Below are positions 1 through 8,019 of a stretch of 64,000 bases of DNA, in pieces. A program made the translations under genes and the position numbers. Numbering within the stretch: position 1 is the stretch's first letter; each line of letters starts with the position of its first letter. The notes below the pieces were generated by a model that saw only the letters and a program-made list of their open reading frames with translations, was not told the DNA's origin and searched no databases. This stretch comes from Gottfriedia sp049568075 (GTDB taxonomy: Bacteria; Bacillota; Bacilli; Bacillales; Bacillaceae_G), in NCBI GenBank assembly GCA_049568075.1, contig CP144911.1, one strand, 5' to 3'.

Positions 1-2
1 CG

Positions 3-158
3 ATTTGGCTGGCTGAAGAAGGAATTCAAGTTGTACGTCCTATGTCCTCCCTAACAATGACTGCAGCAGCATTCAGCGGTCCAACAACACCAATTCAAGA
101 GGGGCAAATTAAAATAACTGCTTCAGTGCAGGCAATGTTTAATTATGTAAATTATTAA
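3..158 (+). CDS. SIMPL (DUF541) domain protein, C-terminal end only
   Basis: The first open frame runs in from the left edge and stops at TAA 156-158, leaving 51 residues. The tail has the shape of the C-terminus of SIMPL/DUF541 proteins: a PMSSLTM-like strand, then PIQEGQIKITASVQAMFNY, where the family usually has PIQPGEIxxTAxVxVxxxI. SIMPL proteins are usually extracytoplasmic and of poorly defined function. The start, any signal peptide and most of the domain lie outside the window. Family assignment rests on this short tail only. Confidence 0.6.
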   Translation: MWLAEEGIQVVRPMSSLTMTAAAFSGPTTPIQEGQIKITASVQAMFNYVNY

Positions 159-255
159 TGTATAAGCTATGGAAAGAAAGTAAAAGTATAATATATGGCA
201 AGATTAAATGAGTTTTTTTGAAATAATTAGTAAAAGATTAAATTTAATAGAACCA

Positions 256-284
256 TTTACAAAAAAACGAAAAAATGGGATAAT
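256..284 (+). promoter_or_regulatory. SigA-type promoter of the ABC-F leader
   Basis: TTTACA (256-261), a 17-base spacer and GATAAT (279-284) form a good vegetative promoter. Transcription would start near 291, just before the leader ORF and about 470 bases upstream of the ABC-F start codon, giving a long 5' leader. Confidence 0.6.
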
Positions 285-315
285 ATAGAAAATTTCGAAG
301 GAGGAAAGTAAGTTT

Positions 316-336
316 ATGATGCCAACTAATTGCTGA
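316..336 (+). CDS. 6-residue leader peptide (uORF) of the ABC-F gene
   Basis: ATG ATG CCA ACT AAT TGC TGA encodes MMPTNC. A strong SD (AAGGAGG, 298-304) lies 11 bases upstream of the ATG at 316. Short uORFs of this kind precede antibiotic-inducible ABC-F and erm genes, where a drug-stalled ribosome changes RNA folding. Here bases 305-314, between the SD and the ATG, are perfectly complementary to 445-454, so translation of the uORF and folding of the leader exclude each other. Expression is inferred from position and SD. Confidence 0.55.
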   Translation: MMPTNC

Positions 337-592
337 TATTAATTTAATTTAAATTAATATGTTTTCCAAATGGGAGTTGAAAAAATTGCCTAATATATAG
401 GCTTATTTGTTATGCTCTTATGGAATTTAGGCAATCTAGAAGGTAACTTACTTTACTGATAACGAGATGATTATTTATTGAATACTAACTATTTTTCGTA
501 GTATTCCATCAGATTTTTGTATTAGCTGATGGGGCTTATATAAGATTTACATGATTATATAGCTCAAGATAAATGAAATCACTAAGTTTATT

Positions 593-632
593 AGACTGTG
601 AGAAGATACTTTCTTCTTATAGTCTTTTTTAT
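593..632 (+). terminator. Leader terminator upstream of the ABC-F gene
   Basis: AGACTGTGAGAAG (593-605) pairs with CTTCTTATAGTCT (613-625) over 13 bp, two of them G-U, with a 7-base loop and a run of T. It lies 130 bases before the ABC-F start codon and has no annotated gene immediately upstream, so it is read as an attenuation terminator. Confidence 0.75.
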
Positions 633-763
633 TTGGTCTGTAAATCTTAGCCAACTTAAAAATAAATGAGTCGTAATTAAATAATTAAATCGTATCAAAG
701 TTCACTTCTTTACCTTGTCCATATAATGCATAACGAAATTTATGGATGAAAGAAGGAAATTTT

Positions 764-2683
764 ATGTTCGAATTAAAAATAAATGGCCTTAAAAAATATA
801 TGGATGCAACTTTAGTGCTTAATAATATAACATTTGAAGCTTATGAAGGTGATAAAATTGGTATTATTGGAATCAATGGGAGTGGTAAAAGTACCATTCT
901 TAAGATCATAGCTGGAATTGTGCCGATCCATTATTATCCTGGCTATCCTCAAACTTCTAGTTATGGTTATGATGAAGGTTTAATTAGTTTCATTCCGAAA
1001 GGACTCACTACTGCATATTTGGAACAAACGCCAGTTTATCCAAAAGGCTTAAAAGTAATTGATGTTTTAAATATGGCTTTTGATGAAGTTATTCAATTAG
1101 AAAATCAAATGCGTGAGTTAGAAGATCAAATGAAAGTTTTAGAAAATAAAGACTTAGAAAGAGCAATGAAAAAGTATAGTGATTTAGTTCAATTATTTGA
1201 AGTAAATAGCGGCTATGAACGGGATGAAAAGTTAGGAAAGATATGTACCGGACTTAAATTTGAAGAAAGTTTTTTAAACAGTGACTTTGATTTATTAAGT
1301 GGTGGTGAAAAAACGACTGTATTACTTGGTAAACTTTTAATCAATAGCCCCGATATATTATTGCTCGATGAACCTACAAATCATCTAGATATGGACTCAG
1401 TAGAATGGTTAGAAGACTTTCTAAAAAATTATAAAGGAATTGTATTGATTGTTTCCCATGATCGATATTTTTTAGATAATGTTGTAACAAAAATTGTAGA
1501 AATTGAAGAAATGGAATCAATTACGTATAAGGGCAACTATTCATCGTTTGTTGAAAAAAAAGAAAAAAACATACAGATCCAATTTGAGCATTTTAAAGAA
1601 CAACAAAAAAAGATAAAAGCGATGGAAAATACCGTAACTAATTTAAGAGATTGGGCGATGCGTGCTGATAATAACAAATTTTTTAAAAGAGCTTCAAGTA
1701 TACAAAAAAAACTTGATAAGCTGAATAGAATTGAAAAACCAGTTTTTGAAAAAGAAAATATGAAATTAGATTTAAAGGGATCCAAACGATCAGGAAATGA
1801 AACAATTAAAGCAATTGGGCTTTCGAAATCTTATGAAGAAAAAGTACTATTTAAAGATACGAATTTATTGATTAATTATGGAGAAAGAGTGGGGCTTGTC
1901 GGTCCTAATGGAAGCGGAAAAACTACATTCTTAAAGATGCTTTTAGGTGAAGAAAATTCAGATAATGGTGTGGCACAACTAGGTGCAAATGTGATGACCG
2001 CATATTTACCTCAGAAAATAATTTTTAATAACGAAGAACTGACAGTACTTGAATGTTTTAGAGAGGATCTCTCAATAACAGAAGGGAAGGCAAGGGAATA
2101 TCTATCAAAATTTATGTTTTATAAACAAAGTGTTTTTAAGAAAGTTAAATTCTTGTCAGGTGGAGAGAGAATTAGGCTGAAATTAGGTATGTTATTATTC
2201 AATGATATCAATTTGTTAATCCTTGATGAACCGACAAATCATCTTGATATTGATTCAATTGAAACGCTTGAAGAAGCACTTGATGAATTTAAAGGGACAA
2301 TTTTCTTTATTTCACACGACAGATATTTTATTAATAAAATGAGTCAACGAGTGATCGCAATTGAGGATTATAAATTAACAAGCTATCCTGGCAACTATGA
2401 TGATTATAAAAGCATAAAAGAAAAAATTAGTTTTAAGGAAACAAAGGAAACTGTTGAAAAAAAAGCCGTTCGAAAAAAAGTTAATAATAAAGATGATCAT
2501 AAGCAAGAAAAAATTAAAGCTGAAGCTCTAGTTAAAATTGAACGATTTGAAAAAGAAATAAATGAGATTGATCTAGCGATGAATAGGGAGCAAGATTATA
2601 ATAAGCTCAATGATTTATATTGTAGGAAAATCGAATTAAGTAAAGACTTAGAAACGGCAATGGAAATGTGGTTAGCATTATAA
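764..2683 (+). CDS. ABC-F family ATPase, probable ribosome-protection type
   Basis: A 639-residue soluble protein with two ABC ATPase domains and no membrane segments. Domain 1 has Walker A GINGSGKST, signature LSGGEKTTV and Walker B/D-loop LLLDEPTNHLD. Domain 2 has GPNGSGKTT, LSGGERIRL and LILDEPTNHLD. Between them is a charged helical linker (about residues 255-340) of the kind that reaches into the ribosomal E site, and a Lys/Glu-rich coiled tail follows domain 2. Both catalytic glutamates are present. Domain 1 carries an extra stretch of about 25 residues after Walker A (Tyr/Pro/Gly-rich). The start at 764 is chosen over the in-frame ATG at 746 because AGAAGGAAA lies at the right distance from 764. 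The regulated leader argues for an antibiotic-inducible resistance factor, but a housekeeping translation factor remains possible. The drug specificity cannot be read from sequence. Confidence 0.85.
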   Translation: MFELKINGLKKYMDATLVLNNITFEAYEGDKIGIIGINGSGKSTILKIIAGIVPIHYYPGYPQTSSYGYDEGLISFIPKGLTTAYLEQTPVYPKGLKVIDVLNMAFDEVIQLENQMRELEDQMKVLENKDLERAMKKYSDLVQLFEVNSGYERDEKLGKICTGLKFEESFLNSDFDLLSGGEKTTVLLGKLLINSPDILLLDEPTNHLDMDSVEWLEDFLKNYKGIVLIVSHDRYFLDNVVTKIVEIEEMESITYKGNYSSFVEKKEKNIQIQFEHFKEQQKKIKAMENTVTNLRDWAMRADNNKFFKRASSIQKKLDKLNRIEKPVFEKENMKLDLKGSKRSGNETIKAIGLSKSYEEKVLFKDTNLLINYGERVGLVGPNGSGKTTFLKMLLGEENSDNGVAQLGANVMTAYLPQKIIFNNEELTVLECFREDLSITEGKAREYLSKFMFYKQSVFKKVKFLSGGERIRLKLGMLLFNDINLLILDEPTNHLDIDSIETLEEALDEFKGTIFFISHDRYFINKMSQRVIAIEDYKLTSYPGNYDDYKSIKEKISFKETKETVEKKAVRKKVNNKDDHKQEKIKAEALVKIERFEKEINEIDLAMNREQDYNKLNDLYCRKIELSKDLETAMEMWLAL

Positions 2684-2870
2684 AATCTCAAGAAAATCAT
2701 CAATAGTTAGAAATATATAAAATTAACAATATGATTGTTAATTTATAAAGATAGAGATATAATAAATTCGGATGAAATGGAAACATGATAATGCATTTGT
2801 TATGGATCTATTAAATTCATTTAACTTAAATTGGATTGGTATTTTAGTAAATTTTTTTGCTAATTAACTA
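2684..2870 (+). other. Gap after the ABC-F gene with a 31-codon frame
   Basis: The only open frame seen is 2772-2867, a 31-residue hydrophobic peptide beginning MKWKHDNAF. It has no convincing SD and ends just before the terminator at 2871. It may be a small peptide gene or chance. I see no other structure here. Confidence 0.25.
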
Positions 2871-2936
2871 TTCCACCAAGTAGACTGCAAGCCTATGAAT
2901 CGGCTAATTGTCTACTTGGTGGAATTTTTTTTTTCA
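2871..2936 (+). terminator. Strong intrinsic terminator
   Basis: TTCCACCAAGTAGAC (2871-2885) pairs perfectly over 15 bp with 2910-2924. The loop contains a second small AGCC/GGCT stem, and a run of T follows (2925-2934). It ends the ABC-F transcription unit. Confidence 0.85.
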
Positions 2937-3075
2937 ATAAAGTGGGAAGTGAAGTGATTTTGTGAAAAATGTAATAGAAACTAACATTTATTCCTCGTCT
3001 TAGTAAATAGGTTAAAGAATACTGTGCAAAGATAAGCTATAACATTTAAAAAATTGAAATTGAGGCGAAAAAGTA

Positions 3076-3420
3076 ATGTCAAAAAAAATACACGAATTTA
3101 ATGATATGATGAGAAAACTTCGGAAAGATTTGTTTGGAAAAGGACCAGAGCGGATTCATACGGTATTTGTTGAAAACATGGCTGTTTCAACATTATATGG
3201 TAATTTGACTCCAACTGAAAAATTTATTTCTGGAACAATGAACGGGGCAGAAATGGTTCATACTGCACGAACAAAAATGATTCAAGAATTGTACTTAAAT
3301 AATCCACCAGAAGGTTTAGAGGAACTTGTAGGTGCAAAATTAGTCCATCTTTTTTCAGATATGAAAGTTGAAGAAAACATAGGCATTTCGGTTTTTGTGT
3401 TCGATCGCAATATTATATAG
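3076..3420 (+). CDS. DUF2294 family protein (YbcI-like)
   Basis: A 114-residue cytoplasmic protein matching the DUF2294 pattern: a short N-terminal helix ending in FGKGPERIHTVF, then VENMAVSTLYGNLTPTEKFI, then a helix with ARTKMIQELY and a C-terminal SDMKVEENIGISVFVF strand. Length fits the family, to which B. subtilis YbcI belongs. No biochemical role is established that I can name. The start has a modest SD (GAGGCG). It stands alone between the terminator at 2871 and psiE. Confidence 0.7.
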   Translation: MSKKIHEFNDMMRKLRKDLFGKGPERIHTVFVENMAVSTLYGNLTPTEKFISGTMNGAEMVHTARTKMIQELYLNNPPEGLEELVGAKLVHLFSDMKVEENIGISVFVFDRNII

Positions 3421-3493
3421 AAGAAACGATAATGATTAGTGGTTATCATTTGTAAATAAATTTTTATAAGGGTCAAAAAATCGGGGGAGACAA

Positions 3494-3946
3494 ATGATTG
3501 GAATGAGTTGGTTTAAATATCGAAAATTTTTGATCAAGCTTTATCAAACTTTATTAAATATATCTTTATTAATACTGAGCTTGATTTTTGCGTATTTCCT
3601 TTTCAGAGAACTTTATTATATTTTTAACGATATTTTACTAGGTAATAAAAATGTTCATCAGATTTTTGGCAAAGTTTTAATATTTTTCTTATATTTTGGA
3701 TTTATATCAATTATTGTTCAATATTTCAAAGAAAATTATCATTTTCCAATACGCTATCTTCTATATATCGGAATTACAGCTACTATTCGTTTTATTATTG
3801 TAAATAATGGAGAATCGGCCCATAATTTTTGGTTAGCAATTATTATTTTAATGCTAACAATTAGCTATATTATTTTACCTTTGGGGATACGAGAAATGGT
3901 TAAATTGCCCCTAAATAAAAGCATTAAAAGCTTACTAAAAATATAG
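3494..3946 (+). CDS. psiE: PsiE family membrane protein
   Basis: A 150-residue protein with four predicted membrane segments (roughly residues 14-38, 54-76, 84-102 and 110-132). It carries the PsiE hallmark: YFGFISIIVQYF, then HFPIRYLLYIGITATIRFIIV. PsiE was named as phosphate-starvation-inducible in E. coli; its molecular function is unknown. A strong SD (GGGGGAG) precedes the ATG. It converges on the minus-strand gene at 4009-4956. Confidence 0.8.
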   Translation: MIGMSWFKYRKFLIKLYQTLLNISLLILSLIFAYFLFRELYYIFNDILLGNKNVHQIFGKVLIFFLYFGFISIIVQYFKENYHFPIRYLLYIGITATIRFIIVNNGESAHNFWLAIIILMLTISYIILPLGIREMVKLPLNKSIKSLLKI

Positions 3947-3950
3947 CAAT

Positions 3951-3976
3951 TTAACCCAACCTTAAGGTTGAGTTAA
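3951..3976. terminator. Possible bidirectional hairpin between convergent genes
   Basis: TTAACCCAACC (3951-3961) and GGTTGAGTTAA (3966-3976) form an 11-bp stem with one mismatch and a TTAA loop. AT-rich flanks lie on both sides but there is no clean T run, so terminator function is uncertain. Confidence 0.4.
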
Positions 3977-4008
3977 TGTAAATATACTTGGATGACAGTA
4001 TTAATAGA

Positions 4009-4956
4009 TCAACTTGAACAACCAGAACTTGAGCAACTTGAACTAGAACACGAAGAGTGAGAACTAGAACAAGAGGAATGTGATGAACTAGAGCATGAAG
4101 AGTGCGAGCTATGATGATGACTATCATTCTTGCTAGTACAATCATTTGAACTTTCATTTAATGCAAAAAAAGTATTTGTAGCTAAAAATGTTGAATTAAT
4201 ATGCCCATCATCTGATTTTTTGTTAGAAGATGAACGATTAGCTGAACTTGGGTAAGATTTTGGTGATTGGTGTTTAGTTCTTGCTTCTTCTTTTTCTTTT
4301 TCTACTAATATTTTTTGAATTCTAGCAAACTCGTTTAAAAAATTATGTTTAGTTTGTGAGTTTAAATGTGAAACGAAACTTTTTGTTTGTATTGTTTTAC
4401 TCGATAAATATTCTTGAACTTTAGTATTTTTATCATTAACAACTAAATTTCCTAAGACATAGGTATTTACAGATGTCGTTTCAAACAAAGTATTATATAA
4501 CAAATTGTAAACAGCTCTAGCATCAGCTCTATCGGTTATAGTTACATCATTTTTATGGACATTTGGTTCATGGTGGATCATTTCACCAGAAAAAGACTTG
4601 CAGAAGTTTTGATAACTTTTCGTAAATAAAATCATTTCGTGCCAGATTTTATCAACTTCTTGACTATACATTGGAATGTTTTCAAAGATTGCTGCCATTA
4701 AGAAAAAGCGCTTTAATTCCCTTTCAATAAAGGAATATTTTTCATTGCTCCAACCTTCTTTTTCTATAACTCTTTCTTTAACATTAGCCAGGAAATCCAT
4801 TTTCCATGCGTTTTCTAGTTTAGAAACTAACGATAAATTAGCAAAGTTGGAATTTAGATTTAAGTCGTTTGTTATAAACTGCTTATAAAGATCGTTATAG
4901 TATGCATTATCATTTTTTAAATTCTTTTTAAAAATTCTTCCAAAAAATTTTTTCAT
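4009..4956 (-). CDS. GRDP-like (DUF1399-related) protein with a Ser/Cys/His-rich tail
   Basis: A 315-residue protein starting at ATG 4956 behind AAAGGAGG. The middle carries VDKIWHEMILFTKSYQNFC and IHHEP, resembling the conserved block of glycine-rich-domain-containing-like (DUF1399) proteins. Residues of about 225-275 are polar and low in complexity. The last 40 or so residues consist almost only of Ser, Cys and His in imperfect repeats such as SSHSSCSSSS. The protein has no signal peptide or membrane segment. The tail could bind metal or form disulfides; this is inference. Function is unknown and the DUF1399 link is moderate. Confidence 0.6.
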   Translation of the reverse strand: MKKFFGRIFKKNLKNDNAYYNDLYKQFITNDLNLNSNFANLSLVSKLENAWKMDFLANVKERVIEKEGWSNEKYSFIERELKRFFLMAAIFENIPMYSQEVDKIWHEMILFTKSYQNFCKSFSGEMIHHEPNVHKNDVTITDRADARAVYNLLYNTLFETTSVNTYVLGNLVVNDKNTKVQEYLSSKTIQTKSFVSHLNSQTKHNFLNEFARIQKILVEKEKEEARTKHQSPKSYPSSANRSSSNKKSDDGHINSTFLATNTFFALNESSNDCTSKNDSHHHSSHSSCSSSSHSSCSSSHSSCSSSSCSSSGCSS

Positions 4957-5281
4957 ATAAACCTCCTTTTATACAATTATATAATTAAAAAATTAACAAA
5001 AGAAGAAAATTGTTAAGATTAGGAAATACTTGAATTGAGGATTAACATATCTATATGTTTCTTGGAGAAAGAGGAAAGATTGCTGGTTATATTATTAATT
5101 GTCAGCTCATTCTTTATTTACTCTCATATACTTGTGAAGTTTTTTGATATGTAAAAATATGGTACAATCTATTTATATTTAGATTTATTAAAGGCTAAAT
5201 CTCAAGCGGAAATAGATGAATTACAGCTGTTTCTTTAGTTCTAAAACGAGGTAATTACAAATTGTTTGGAGGGTTTCAAAG
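4957..5281. other. Divergent intergenic region
   Basis: Separates the minus-strand gene at 4009-4956 from the VOC gene. It holds the SD of the left gene. An extended -10-like element (TGGTACAAT, near 5160) may serve the VOC gene, but no convincing -35 was found. No open frame of interest was seen. Confidence 0.4.
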
Positions 5282-5716
5282 ATGACACAAGAACAAGTAA
5301 TACCGGTTGTATCAGGGCAAAGGATTACTCCATTTCTTACGTTTAGTGGTAATGCGGAGGAAGCAATGAACTATTATGTTCGTATTTTTCCGAATTCAAA
5401 ACTCGTTTCTCTTCGAAGATATACGAAAGATGACCGAGGAGTAGAAGGGAAAATTCTAAATGGCATCATTGAAATTTTAGGACAGTCTTTTATGGTTTTG
5501 GATATGGATAAAGAATCTTGTCCTGATTTTACTTGGGCTGTTTCCTTTTATTTAGAATGCAAAGACGATCAAGAGTTTGAAGTAATTTTTGGTGGCTTGA
5601 AGAGTGATGGGAATGTACTTATGGGGCCAGTAGAAATGAATGATTTTAGTAAGGTTACATGGGTGACTGATTGTTTTGGTGTTACTTGGCAGCTAGTGTT
5701 AAGAAAAAAAGCTTAA
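5282..5716 (+). CDS. VOC superfamily (PhnB/glyoxalase-like) protein
   Basis: A 144-residue protein with the PhnB-type vicinal oxygen chelate layout: ITPFLTFSGNAEEAMNYYVRIFPNSK at the N-terminus, an acidic middle strand, and a C-terminal TWVTDCFGVTWQLVL strand. Proteins of this group are often annotated as 3-demethylubiquinone methyltransferase-like, but no methyltransferase motif is present. The substrate is unknown. A strong SD (GGAGGG) precedes the ATG. It is probably monocistronic, since hutP has its own promoter downstream. Confidence 0.75.
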   Translation: MTQEQVIPVVSGQRITPFLTFSGNAEEAMNYYVRIFPNSKLVSLRRYTKDDRGVEGKILNGIIEILGQSFMVLDMDKESCPDFTWAVSFYLECKDDQEFEVIFGGLKSDGNVLMGPVEMNDFSKVTWVTDCFGVTWQLVLRKKA

Positions 5717-5876
5717 TAATCGGCGAATCATTCCTTTTTTCTGTTATTCATCAAATTATTATTAAAAGACGATAAATGGACAAGTTTTTTTAAATAATAA
5801 TTTACTGATGAATATTTTGAATATTGAAACAAGTTTTAATAAAAAAATATTTTTTAAAAATAATAATCTGAAAATA

Positions 5877-5905
5877 TTGAAGTTTATTAATTGTTGGCAT
5901 ATAAT
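5877..5905 (+). promoter_or_regulatory. SigA-type promoter of the hut operon
   Basis: TTGAAG (5877-5882), 17 bases, TATAAT (5900-5905). It lies about 50 bases before hutP and is the best promoter match in the gap. Confidence 0.65.
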
Positions 5906-5955
5906 GTAATCAGATACTAGTTTATTAGAGAAAGTAAGTAAGAGGTATTAGCGAT

Positions 5956-6387
5956 ATGGCAGAGCAAAGTCAACGAATTGGTCGAACAGCTATGATGCTT
6001 GCTTTGACTGATCATGAAGAAGAATTAATGAAAAATGAAAACGTTGTATGGTGTGTAGGTAAAGTCGGTACAATGGATTCTCAAAAGGTCGTTGCTGCGA
6101 TTGAAACCGCTGCCAAACAAAATGGTGTAATCAATGGAGCTCTTTATAGAGAAGTTCATTCATTATATCATGCAACACTTGAAGCAATTCAAGGCGTAAC
6201 AAGAGGTCATGTTCAATTAGGTGATGTTCTTAGAACAGTAGGACTTAGATTTGCTGTTGTTAGAGGAAAGCCTTATAAAAACGTGAACGAAGGTGACTGG
6301 ATAGCAGTTGCACTATACGGAACGATTGGTGCTCCAATTAAAGGATCGGAGCATGAATCAGCAGGACTCGGCATTAATCACATATAA
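5956..6387 (+). CDS. hutP: HutP, RNA-binding antiterminator of the hut operon
   Basis: A 143-residue protein collinear with Bacillus HutP. It begins RIGRTAMMLALTDHEEE and contains VGKVGTMDSQKVVAAIETAAK, then HSLYHATLEAIQGVTRGHVQLGDVL, and ends GTIGAPIKGSEHESAGLG. Known HutP is a hexamer that, with L-histidine and Mg2+, binds NAG triplets in the hut mRNA and prevents formation of the terminator between hutP and hutH. The His-rich and Glu-containing segments that bind metal and histidine are present. It is first in the operon, and its target is recognisable immediately downstream. Confidence 0.95.
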   Translation: MAEQSQRIGRTAMMLALTDHEEELMKNENVVWCVGKVGTMDSQKVVAAIETAAKQNGVINGALYREVHSLYHATLEAIQGVTRGHVQLGDVLRTVGLRFAVVRGKPYKNVNEGDWIAVALYGTIGAPIKGSEHESAGLGINHI

Positions 6388-6394
6388 TCGCCCA

Positions 6395-6470
6395 TAGTTT
6401 ATTAGATGATAGGGGGCTATGATTCGTAAGTTACTATTTACGTCTCATAGCCTCTTTCTGTGTTTTTTTT
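6395..6470 (+). promoter_or_regulatory. HutP target: UAG triplets plus terminator between hutP and hutH
   Basis: Three UAG triplets at 6395, 6403 and 6410 are spaced by 5 and 4 bases. The third merges into a terminator: 6411-6422 pairs with 6445-6456 (12 bp with two G-U), with an inner CGTAA/TTACG stem (6425-6429/6438-6442), then T-rich 6455-6470. A further UAG lies in the descending arm (6448-6450). This is the geometry known for B. subtilis hut: evenly spaced NAG motifs beside and within a terminator that HutP disrupts when histidine is present. Confidence 0.85.
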
Positions 6471-6493
6471 GACAAAATTCGGAGGTGTTTTTA

Positions 6494-8002
6494 ATGGTAA
6501 CTTTAACTGGTAATAGCTTAACAATGGAACAAATGAAAAGTATTTTATTCGATAAGGCATATGTAAAAGCAAGTGAAGAGAGCTTAGTTGCGGTAAAAGC
6601 ATGTAGAGAAAAAGTAGAAGAAATCGTAAATAATGGCAAAGTCGTTTATGGTATCACAACTGGTTTTGGAAAATTTAGTGATGTATTAATTGAAAAAGAA
6701 AATGTTTCAACACTTCAATATAACTTAATCGCTTCACATGCATGTGGTGTTGGTGAACCGTTCCCTGAATTAGTTTCAAGAGCGATGTTAGTACTTCGTG
6801 CAAATACAATGTTAAAAGGTCACTCTGGTGTGCGTTTAGTAGTTGTTGAAAAATTACTTTCATTAATTAATGCTCAAATTCACCCAGTTATCCCTTCACA
6901 AGGATCATTAGGTGCAAGCGGAGACTTAGCTCCTTTATCTCATTTAGCGCTAGTTTTACTTGGTGAAGGTGAAGTTTTCTATAAAGGAAAACGTATGGAA
7001 ACAGCAGAAGCTTTAGCAAAAGAAGGAATTTTACCAATTACGCTACAAGCTAAAGAAGGTTTAGCTCTAATAAATGGTACTCAAGCAATGACAGCAATGG
7101 GCATTCTTACTTATCTTGAAGGTGAAGAATTAGCTTATCAAAGTGAATTAATTTCTTCTATTACATTTGAAGCATTAAATGGTATTACAGATGTTTTTGA
7201 TGAAAGAATTCATATTGCTCGTGGATATAAAGAACAAATTGAAGTAGCAGAACGTTACCGCAATATTTTAGCAACAAGCCAATTAACGACTAGACAAGGT
7301 GAAATCCGAGTTCAAGACGCTTATACATTAAGATGTATCCCTCAAGTTCATGGAGCAAGCTGGCAAGTTCTGAACTATGCAAAAGAAAAACTAGAAATCG
7401 AAATGAATGCAGCGACTGATAATCCATTATTATTCGGTGATGATGTATTCTCTGGTGGGAATTTCCATGGTCAACCTATCGCATTTGCAATGGACTTCTT
7501 TAAATTAGGTGTTGCTGAGTTAGCGAATATTTCAGAAAGACGTATCGAGCGTTTAGTTAACCCACAATTAAATGATTTACCACCATTTTTAAGTCCAGAA
7601 CCAGGATTACAATCTGGTGCAATGATTATGCAATACGTGGCAGCTGCTTTAGTTTCTGAAAATAAAACATTAGCGCATCCAGCAAGTGTTGACTCAATTC
7701 CTTCTTCAGCAAACCAAGAAGACCATGTAAGTATGGGTACAATCGGTGCACGTCATGCTTACCAAATTCTACAAAACGCTAGAAGAGTTTTAGCAATCGA
7801 ATGTATTTGTGCAATGCAAGGTGTTGAATATAAAGGAATTGAAAAAATGTCTGAAACAACTAGAAAGTTTATGGAAGATGCTCGTAAAACTGTTCCATCA
7901 ATTACTAGAGATCGCGTGTTCTCAAAAGATATTGAAAAATTAACAACTTATTTAAAAGAAAATTTCATAGCAAAAAACTATACAAAACAAACACAAATAT
8001 AA
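6494..8002 (+). CDS. hutH: Histidine ammonia-lyase
   Basis: A 502-residue enzyme of the aromatic amino acid lyase family, catalysing L-histidine to urocanate plus ammonia, the first step of histidine degradation. The MIO prosthetic group is formed from Ala141-Ser142-Gly143 inside GSLGASGDLAPLSH. Other family blocks seen are YGITTGFGKF near residue 52, NGTQAM, and the QEDHVSMG block. The start at ATG 6494 follows GGAGGTG at ideal distance; a GTG at 6485 lies inside the SD and is rejected. Translation depends on read-through of the HutP-controlled terminator just upstream. Confidence 0.97.
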   Translation: MVTLTGNSLTMEQMKSILFDKAYVKASEESLVAVKACREKVEEIVNNGKVVYGITTGFGKFSDVLIEKENVSTLQYNLIASHACGVGEPFPELVSRAMLVLRANTMLKGHSGVRLVVVEKLLSLINAQIHPVIPSQGSLGASGDLAPLSHLALVLLGEGEVFYKGKRMETAEALAKEGILPITLQAKEGLALINGTQAMTAMGILTYLEGEELAYQSELISSITFEALNGITDVFDERIHIARGYKEQIEVAERYRNILATSQLTTRQGEIRVQDAYTLRCIPQVHGASWQVLNYAKEKLEIEMNAATDNPLLFGDDVFSGGNFHGQPIAFAMDFFKLGVAELANISERRIERLVNPQLNDLPPFLSPEPGLQSGAMIMQYVAAALVSENKTLAHPASVDSIPSSANQEDHVSMGTIGARHAYQILQNARRVLAIECICAMQGVEYKGIEKMSETTRKFMEDARKTVPSITRDRVFSKDIEKLTTYLKENFIAKNYTKQTQI

Positions 8003-8019
8003 GAAGAGGTGGAAATAAA

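Larger units (their letters stand above)
291..632 (+). promoter_or_regulatory. Ribosome-mediated attenuator leader of the ABC-F gene
   Basis: The leader RNA holds an ordered set of complementary segments. AAAGTAAGTT (305-314) pairs with AACTTACTTT (445-454). ATTGCCTAA (385-393) pairs with TTAGGCAAT (427-435). CCATCAG (506-512) pairs with CTGATGG (526-532). A 12+12 AT-rich palindrome follows the uORF stop (337-361). The last element is an intrinsic terminator at 593-630. The arrangement matches transcription attenuation as known for vmlR and lmo0919-type ABC-F genes: termination in the leader by default, read-through when ribosomes stall on the uORF. Which hairpin is the antiterminator cannot be decided by eye. 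Confidence 0.6.

Noticed and set aside
3951..4157. 68-codon minus-strand frame rich in Val/Leu
   Set aside because: It is an alternate frame over the repetitive codons of the Ser/Cys tail and lacks an SD.
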